Below are positions 58,527-64,000 of a DNA stretch of 64,000 nt, in pieces. The notes under the pieces are model-generated. The model was not told the DNA's origin. It saw only the letters and a program-made list of their open reading frames with translations, and did not search any database. Every line of letters begins with the position of its first letter. Within the stretch, counting starts at the first letter, position 1. Position numbers and translations under genes: made by a program. This stretch comes from Closterium sp. Naga37s-1 (taxonomy: Eukaryota > Streptophyta > Zygnematophyceae > Desmidiales > Closteriaceae): the NCBI GenBank assembly GCA_947471745.1, contig CANJKZ010000172.1, positions 2,562,501-2,626,500 on the forward strand, given 5' to 3'.

Positions 58527-59370
58527 ATGGGGTTGTGCGAGTGATCGTAGCGTTGCACTAGCGTTCTCACTACTTGCTGTGTTCACATAGTAGTTTGACA
58601 AGAGTTTCACAAAGGAAATTAAGAAGAACATTGATTACAATGAGGCATGCGAGTCGATATGATAGAATGGCACTACAACACCTAACAAGCTCTTTGCAGG
58701 GCGAACTCTGTCAACGCAGCAGAAGAGTGGCTTGCCAATGCTGCAGCAGGGCGACCTGCCAGCGTTGCACCGCGGCGGTCTACCAGCACTGCAGACGTAG
58801 GTGAACTTGTGCGCGTCTACCAAGTAGGTGCAGGTAGACGGTCGCGCCGCCAGACACATTGCGCAGGTGCCAGGTAGAACACGTATCGACGGTTTCGCCA
58901 GCCGTGCACCGTCGAGCACGTGATGCTGTTCAGCAAGTCGACTTAGCAAAAACCTCCTGGACGACATTCGCCCGCACGTCGAATTTTGCAGTCGAGTGAC
59001 TTGCGTCGACCAGCTCTACGAAGCTCTGTCAAAGACCTTTCGCCAGGATGAGCATGTTGAGTAGAGCCCGTCGACCAGCACCTCTCTACGGGCTCGTAGA
59101 CCAACGTCCTCTGCCAACGATGTCGACCGCATCCCGTCGAACAAGGTCTGCTCGACCAACTCCTCCACAGAACCTCGTCGACCAGACAACTTCGTCGACC
59201 TGCTTGCCTAAGTCGGCGTCGAATTCGGCGGGCAATCGGCGTCGACTTCTGCGGGCGGTCGGTGTCGACTTGTGCGGGCAGTCGGCGTCGACTTGTGCGG
59301 GCAGTCGGCTACACCTCCCGCGAAGTCGGTTTCGTCCAAGCGAGGGCAGGGCCATTTCCCGTCAACAATA
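58527..59370. other. Unassigned stretch inside C8, with a 23-bp minisatellite
   Basis: About 840 bp without recognisable protein, rich in GTCGAC-type words. At about 59218-59310 a 23-bp unit, GTCGACTTGTGCGGGCAGTCGGC, repeats about four times with some variation. Copia gag text resumes on the far side near 59400, so this may be a decayed insertion in C8; no ends were found. Confidence 0.5.
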
Positions 59371-59399
59371 GTTGGCCTGCAGAAGGAGCTCAATGGGCC

Positions 59400-60013
59400 G
59401 CTTAGACTCCAGCATGAACTCATCCTGAATGATGAAGCTTGCCAAATTGTCCTCATTGAGATACTTGCACATGCCGGGCAGTGCCATCATCCGGCGCACC
59501 AGGTTGTAGCCCTCCGAGAAGCTCGTGATGATGAGTGTGATTTATGGACGCTGCCGAGTTGTCAGCGCCGGCCATCCGCAGGTTGGCTAGGATCCACCCA
59601 GTTTGATTGCTGTACTTTGTCGCCGTCTCCTGCTCGCCCATTCTGATATTGGTCAACCGCTGCTCCAGTTGGCCACTGTACAAGTTATTGGCCACCTTGT
59701 AGGTGCGCATAATGAACGGCCAGGCTTGGTAGCCGACGTCCACCCAGAGTTAGCTTCAGGGCGACTGAACCATCGGCGAGCAGTATTGCGAGATGACTTT
59801 GAAGGTGAGGAGGTGGGCAGCGCAGAATCCCTTCCAGAGGTTGGCAACCTCCTTGTCCGACGCCAACATGTCGCCGTCGACAAACTCCTTTAGTTCGGCG
59901 ATCTCCAACTGCGGCTTTATCGACTCCGTCTGGGTCAGAAGGTAATGTCGGCCTTCAAGCAGCTTGGGCACGGAGATCTTGTCCGGCGAGAACTTGAAGT
60001 AGCCATACACCGG
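59400..60013 (-). pseudogene. Copia C8 gag N-terminal half
   Basis: FSPDKISVPKLLEGRHYLLT, ESIKPQLEIAELKEFVDGDM and EVANLWKGFCAAHLLTFKVI are the UBN2-type gag start. They are followed by TYKVANNLYSGQLEQRLTNI and GWILANLRMAGADNSAASIN. The family is plant copia gag. The first ATG near 60010 is only a guess. Broken copy. Confidence 0.75.
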
Positions 60014-60223
60014 TGCAATTCCTCCGTCCCGGCCAGCAATCGGATCAGGTTGGATCCACCCAATCTAACCCGACCGATTGGGTCGGCCTGGCTGGCCCAA
60101 TCCAACCCAACCAGATTGGAGTGAGTTACGTGGATTTCTGAAAGCCACGATATTCGCCGTGCGACTTCGCTTCGGTTACTCCTTGCGCACGCAAACCGGG
60201 TAGTATCTCGCATGAATTGTCCC

Positions 60224-60351
60224 TGTCAGAAACTAACGAGCAAGAATTATTGCATTGAGGAAGAATGTGATACAAGTACTAACCCTAATTGGGGTTGTAC
60301 CCCATATGGGCTACTCCACTACAGCCTACACAATAATATAACAGTTTGACA
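60224..60351 (-). repeat. 3' LTR of copia C9
   Basis: Minus strand TGTCAAACTGTTATATTATTG...TAGTTTCTGACA, 128 bp. The core GTAGGCTGTAGTGGGGTAGC-like text is shared with C6 and C3. The purine tract ATGGGGGTG lies just inside. Confidence 0.85.
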
Positions 60352-60580
60352 CACCCCCATAGGCAAAGTGGGGGAGAACAAGGGGTCACAAGACCAGTCA
60401 AGAAAAGGAAAGCAAGCTCAGGGTGGATCACGAAGTCACCACACACTCTAAGCACAAGCAAATGGCCACAAGGCCAGTTCACATGCAGAGTTATATAAAT
60501 GGGAACAAGCAGTACAGTGATCACAACCTAGCAAGTGTAAGCATGCAGATATAAGTATATAGATCACAGTATAAGCAAAG

Positions 60581-61567
60581 TCACGAAGTGAGCAAGTGAG
60601 ACCCAGTAGGCACAACGCCTAAAACAGTACAGAAACGCTGATGATCACAAGGCTGAAGTGCCTTGGTGAATATATCAGCAGTGTTGGCCCGAGAGGCCAC
60701 GTAAACAAGACGAAGCTGACCACGCTGCTGCAACTCTCGAGCAAGGAAGTAACGCAGAGCGATGTGCTTCGTCCTGTGCTCCAGTCTGTGCTCCTGACAC
60801 AAGGCAATCATGGCCTTGTTGTCGACGTACAGAACTGGAGGAGAACGAGGCGGCTCTCCCAAGTCGGTCAGCAGGTAGGTGAGCCAGCGTAACTCCTGTG
60901 CAGCCATGGCCCCTGCATAGATCTCAACCTCACAACTGGAACTGAGAACAGAAGACGAGCGGGTAGACCGCCAAGAAACAGAGCCGGAGCCAAGGCTGAA
61001 AGTGTAACCCTGTGACGACCGCTGCGTAGCCAAGTCGTCAACCCAAGAAGCGTCTGCGTGTCCAGTGAGGACAACTGAACCCCGTCCTCCAAGTACGAGC
61101 CCCATGCCCGACGTACTGCACAAGTAGCGCAACACCCTCTTAGCGGCCTCCCAGCGCTCTGGTCGGTGTCTCCCGGGCGCAACGTAGCGTACCAGGATGC
61201 TAAGAGGGTAGGCAATGTCAGGTCGAGTGCAGGTCATCAGGTACATGAGGCAGCCCACAAGCTCTGGATACGGGCCACTCGGCTGTACGGACTCGTCCGA
61301 AGGTGGAGCTGAGAGCGAGTGACCGGTAGGCAGAGGAGTGGACTGTGGCGAGGAGTACTGGAAGCAGAAGCGCTGAAGGACCTGCTGCACCATGTGTGAC
61401 TGAGTCAAGGTAATGGTGCACCGTGCTCTGTCCCGGGTGATCTGCAAGCCAAGATAGCTGCGCAGCTCACCCAGATCTGTGCACGTGTGTCTCCTCTGCA
61501 GCTCCGACTTCACAAGGGCCAGTCCCTCAGTGTCAGCAGTGGCAAAGACCAAGTCGTCGACGTACAC
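60581..61567 (-). pseudogene. Copia C9 late RT and RNase H
   Basis: Starts in RT at the catalytic block (YVDDLVFATADTEGLALVKS), then LGELRSYLGLQITRDRARCT and LVGCLMYLMTCTRPDIAYPL. RNase H: TGHADASWVDDLATQRSSQG, SSCEVEIYAGAMAAQELRWL, LYVDNKAMIALCQE; the end is IFTKALQPCDHQRF. It is close to C6 throughout. Confidence 0.85.
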
Positions 61568-61801
61568 GAGGATGTAGAACGGCGGCAGCGAAGTGTCGGT
61601 GCGTAGAAACAGCGACGGGTCAGCAGTAGAAGGAGCAAACCCAAGAGCCGCAAGTGTCGTCCTCAGTGTGTCGTGCCACTCACGAGGCGCCTGGCGGAGA
61701 CCGTAGACTGGCTGTCGGAGGCTCTACTGGATACCTGCAGGAAACGACCTAGTGAAGCCAGGTGGGCTACGCAGCCAGTTCTCCTCGTGCAGGCTGCCCT
61801 G

Positions 61802-63796
61802 TTAGAAAGTTGTGCTGAAGTCAAGAGAGTGAAGCTCGTAGTCACGCTGAGCGGCGACGTGCAGCAGCACCTGAAGAGTGGTCATCTTCGGGGTAGGGGA
61901 GAAGGTCTGGAAGAAGTCAACTCCCTGTCGCAGACTGAAGCCTCGTGCAACGTAACGCGCCTTGAAGACAGGCGGAGAACCCGGCGGCCGCTTCACCCTG
62001 AAAATCCACATGCCATCGACTATGTTCGCCCAAGGAGGGGGAACTGCGTCGACGTAGGTGCCTGTGGACTTCCAAAATGCCATCTCTGCTACCATGGCTG
62101 TCTGCCCCTGAGAGGAGTAGGTACCCGAAATCGCCTCTGGGTAAGAGCGCGGGGTCGGGATGTCTGGTGCATCCGGGTCTCCCTCAGGTGCAATCAGCAT
62201 GGACACAAGATGAGGTACAGCAGCTGCAAAACACTCAAAGTCCTCCTGCCTGTCCTCAAGGACGTCCGTGCCAAGAGCACACTCACCCCCGACGGACGGA
62301 GGACAGTCAGACTCAGACTCAGCAACAAGACTAGCGGCGTAGTCGAGACGACAGGCGGCAGCAAAGTCAACAAGCTCAACAACTAGGGAAGACGCAGCAG
62401 TGGAATCAAACGAAGGGTCAGTGACAACAGTGGCTAGAAGACGTGTGACAGTAGGACTGGTAGCACGTGCAAGGTCGGACGCAGGGTCAGGAACGCCAGG
62501 AAGAGAGGACGCAGGAGGAGACGGCAGAGGGACACGCTGTGGAACAGAGGAAGGACGAAGTGCCATAGGGTGCGTGCCGGGGACAGGAGGAGGACGCTGA
62601 CGAGGAACACAGCGACCAGTGCGAACAGCGCGAACAGGCGACGCAGGACGAGACGCAGGCTCACGACGCTCTACAAGACCTCCTGTCTGCTCAGTGTAAG
62701 GAGAAGGAGCAAGCAGTGGGGAGGCTGGCTGTAACTGCGGCTGCGATTGGTCAGGCGGTGGACACAGTAAGGGAGGAGTAAGGCCAGTAGAAGACGGGAG
62801 ACCAAGAACCTGCTGAAGCAGTGGAACGAAGTACGGTCGCGGCCGCAGAGTGCCTCCAGAACCAGCACCGACAGCACCAGCACCCCCAGGGCCAGCACCT
62901 CCAGCTCCAGGGTCTCCAGCTCGAGGGTCTCCAGCTCCAACACCTGCAGCACCACCAGCTCCAGCAGCTCCAGTACCTCCAGTACGAGCACCTCCGAGAC
63001 CAGCGGCTCCAGCACCTCCAGCACCTCCAGGACCAGTAGCTCCAGCACCTCCGCTGCCTCCAGCTCCAGCGCCTCCAGCTCCAACGCCTGCAGCACCTCC
63101 AGCTCCAGTAGCTCCAGTACCTCCAGTACGAGCACCTCCGGGACCAGCGGCTCCAGCACCTCCAGCACCTCCAGGATCAGCGGCTCCAGCACCTCCGGGA
63201 CCTCCAGCTCCAGTGCCTCCAGCTCCAGGGTCTCCAGCTCTAGCGCCTGCAGTACCACCGGCTCCAGCAGCTCCAGAACCTCCAGTACGAGCACCTCCGG
63301 GACCAGCAGCTCCAGCACCTCCACAACCAACAGCTCCAGTGCCTCCAGCTCCAGGGCCTCCAGCGGCAGGCCCCCCAGCTCCAGCATCGCCACTCCGAAG
63401 GCGGGTGCGCCGAGCAAACCACTCGCGCAGCTGCGGTGGAGAGAGAGGCTCCCGCCGTGACGAGGCACCCGTAGGACCTCCAGCAGACAAAGTACCTCCA
63501 GGCTCAGCACGCTCAGGCTCAGCACCCCCAGGCTCAGCACCCCCAGGCTCTGCACGCTCAGGCTCAGCACCCCCAGGCTCTGCACGCTCAGGCTCAGCAC
63601 CCCCAGGCTCCGCACCCTCAGACTCAGCAACCCCATGCTCAGCACCCCCAGGCTCCGCACGCTCAGGCTCAGCACCCCCAGGCTCCGCACGCTCAGGCTC
63701 AGCACCCCCAAACGCAGCACCCCTAGCAGCACCACCCCCAGCAGCACTAGAGTCGACAGCGACTTCGACAGGCTCGACAGGGTCTACCTGAGACAC
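61802..63796 (-). pseudogene. Copia C9 linker and early RT
   Basis: 664 codons. The first 330 residues are [15 protein letters not shown] and similar repeats. They are followed by [20 protein letters not shown], a serine/proline region, and FAAACRLDYAASLVAESESD with CPPSVGGECALGTDVLEDRQ, conserved with C3. RT then begins: GMWIFRVKRPPGSPPVFKAR and FSPTPKMTTLQVLLHVAAQR. The repeat linker is longer than in C3. Confidence 0.85.
62850..63760 (-). repeat. Minisatellites in the C9 linker
   Basis: At 62860-63400 the plus strand is built of CCAGCACCTCCAGCTCCAG-like units; at 63480-63720 it is CTCAGCACCCCCAGG-like 15-bp units, many in near-perfect 30-bp pairs with TCTGCACG. Long proline/alanine frames on the other strand are by-products. 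Confidence 0.85.
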
Positions 63797-64000
63797 CTGA
63801 GGGAGCAGGACCCTGAGGGGGGAGGGGGTCTACCGGAGGAGGACCTGGTGCGAGAAAGTGCGACGGGGGGGGGGAGAGGGGCAGTGCGGTAGGGGAAGAG
63901 ACGGTAAAAGGGCAGGACTCGTCAAACGTGATGTCCTGAGAGGGCAGGACACGGCGCGAGGTGGGGTGGTAAAACTGCCACCCAAGCGCGTCAGGGGGAA

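Larger units (their letters stand above)
55613..60213 (-). mobile_element. Ty1/copia element C8 remnants
   Basis: A minus-strand copia, much decayed. Gag start lies at 59453-60013, a gag zinc region at about 56860-57110, protease-like text at 56600-56860, GAG-pre-integrase at 56137-56400 and integrase C-terminal text at 55613-56143. RT and RNase H are absent. A non-autonomous LTR element is inserted at 57251-58521. The stretch 58527-59370 is not recognisable as copia. Old fossil with many breaks. Confidence 0.72.
60224..64000 (-). mobile_element. Ty1/copia element C9, 3' half, running off the window
   Basis: A minus-strand copia of the C3/C6 family. The 3' LTR is 60224-60351, followed upstream by the shared AAAGTGGGGGAGAACAAGGG text, RNase H and RT (60581-62000), a long GGAEP- and GAGAA-type repeat linker (62850-63800) and the end of integrase at the right edge. 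The 5' part lies outside the window. It has a few breaks in RT; the degree of decay is similar to C6. Confidence 0.87.

Noticed and set aside
62850-63791. A proline/alanine-rich protein on the plus strand
   Set aside because: It is the complement of the GGAEP-type coding minisatellite of copia C9.

Overview
The window looks like transposon-dense nuclear DNA of a streptophyte plant or green alga. The evidence is plant-type Ty1/copia and Ty3/gypsy elements, primer-binding sites matching initiator tRNA-Met, a chromovirus with a C-terminal chromodomain, GC-rich coding sequence and AT-rich gaps. A charophyte alga is my best guess, partly because I recall DNA-methyltransferase-bearing retrotransposons being described in that group. 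That identification is inference, not shown by sequence. I found no convincing host gene, rRNA, tRNA or CRISPR array. Almost every base belongs to an LTR retroelement, often one nested in another. Elements are treated here as fossils and described at the level of family, parts, ends and age. || Layout: 1-2385, 3' part of a Ty3 chromovirus (+). 2386-2748, AT-rich gap. 2749-6709, copia C1 (-). 6716-7376, scraps of another AT-rich copia. 7490-13680, copia C2 (-), carrying a 2.0-kb non-autonomous LTR insertion at 9986-11987. 13680-33504, a chromovirus (-) split by a Ty3 element with a cytosine-methyltransferase domain (14541-29242), itself split by copia C3 (21293-28670). 33505-34238, AT-rich gap. 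34239-42392, copia C4 (-), split by a very young whole-looking copia C5 (34950-41689, +). 42393-44190, 3' half of a copia (+) lying head-to-head with C4. 44191-44677, unassigned. 44678-55564, Ty3 element E (-), split by a very young whole-looking copia C7 (45220-51704, -). 55613-60213, copia C8 (-), holding a small non-autonomous element with identical LTRs (57251-58521). 60224-64000, copia C9 (-), running off the window. || Six insertions are bounded by target-site duplications that I could read: TAGAG, ATTC, CGCAG, ACAAG, TACAT and GAGGC. For two of them (9986-11987 and 14541-29242) the empty site can be inferred from the flanking reading frame or a relative. LTR divergence agrees with nesting order: C3 (identical LTRs) sits inside the methyltransferase element (about 3 differences in 382). 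|| The most interesting object is the methyltransferase Ty3 element. One 1307-codon frame encodes gag, two zinc knuckles, protease, a C5-cytosine methyltransferase-like domain and reverse transcriptase; a second frame encodes RNase H and integrase. Second in interest are two insertions that end in polypurine-tract-proximal internal sequence instead of an LTR.
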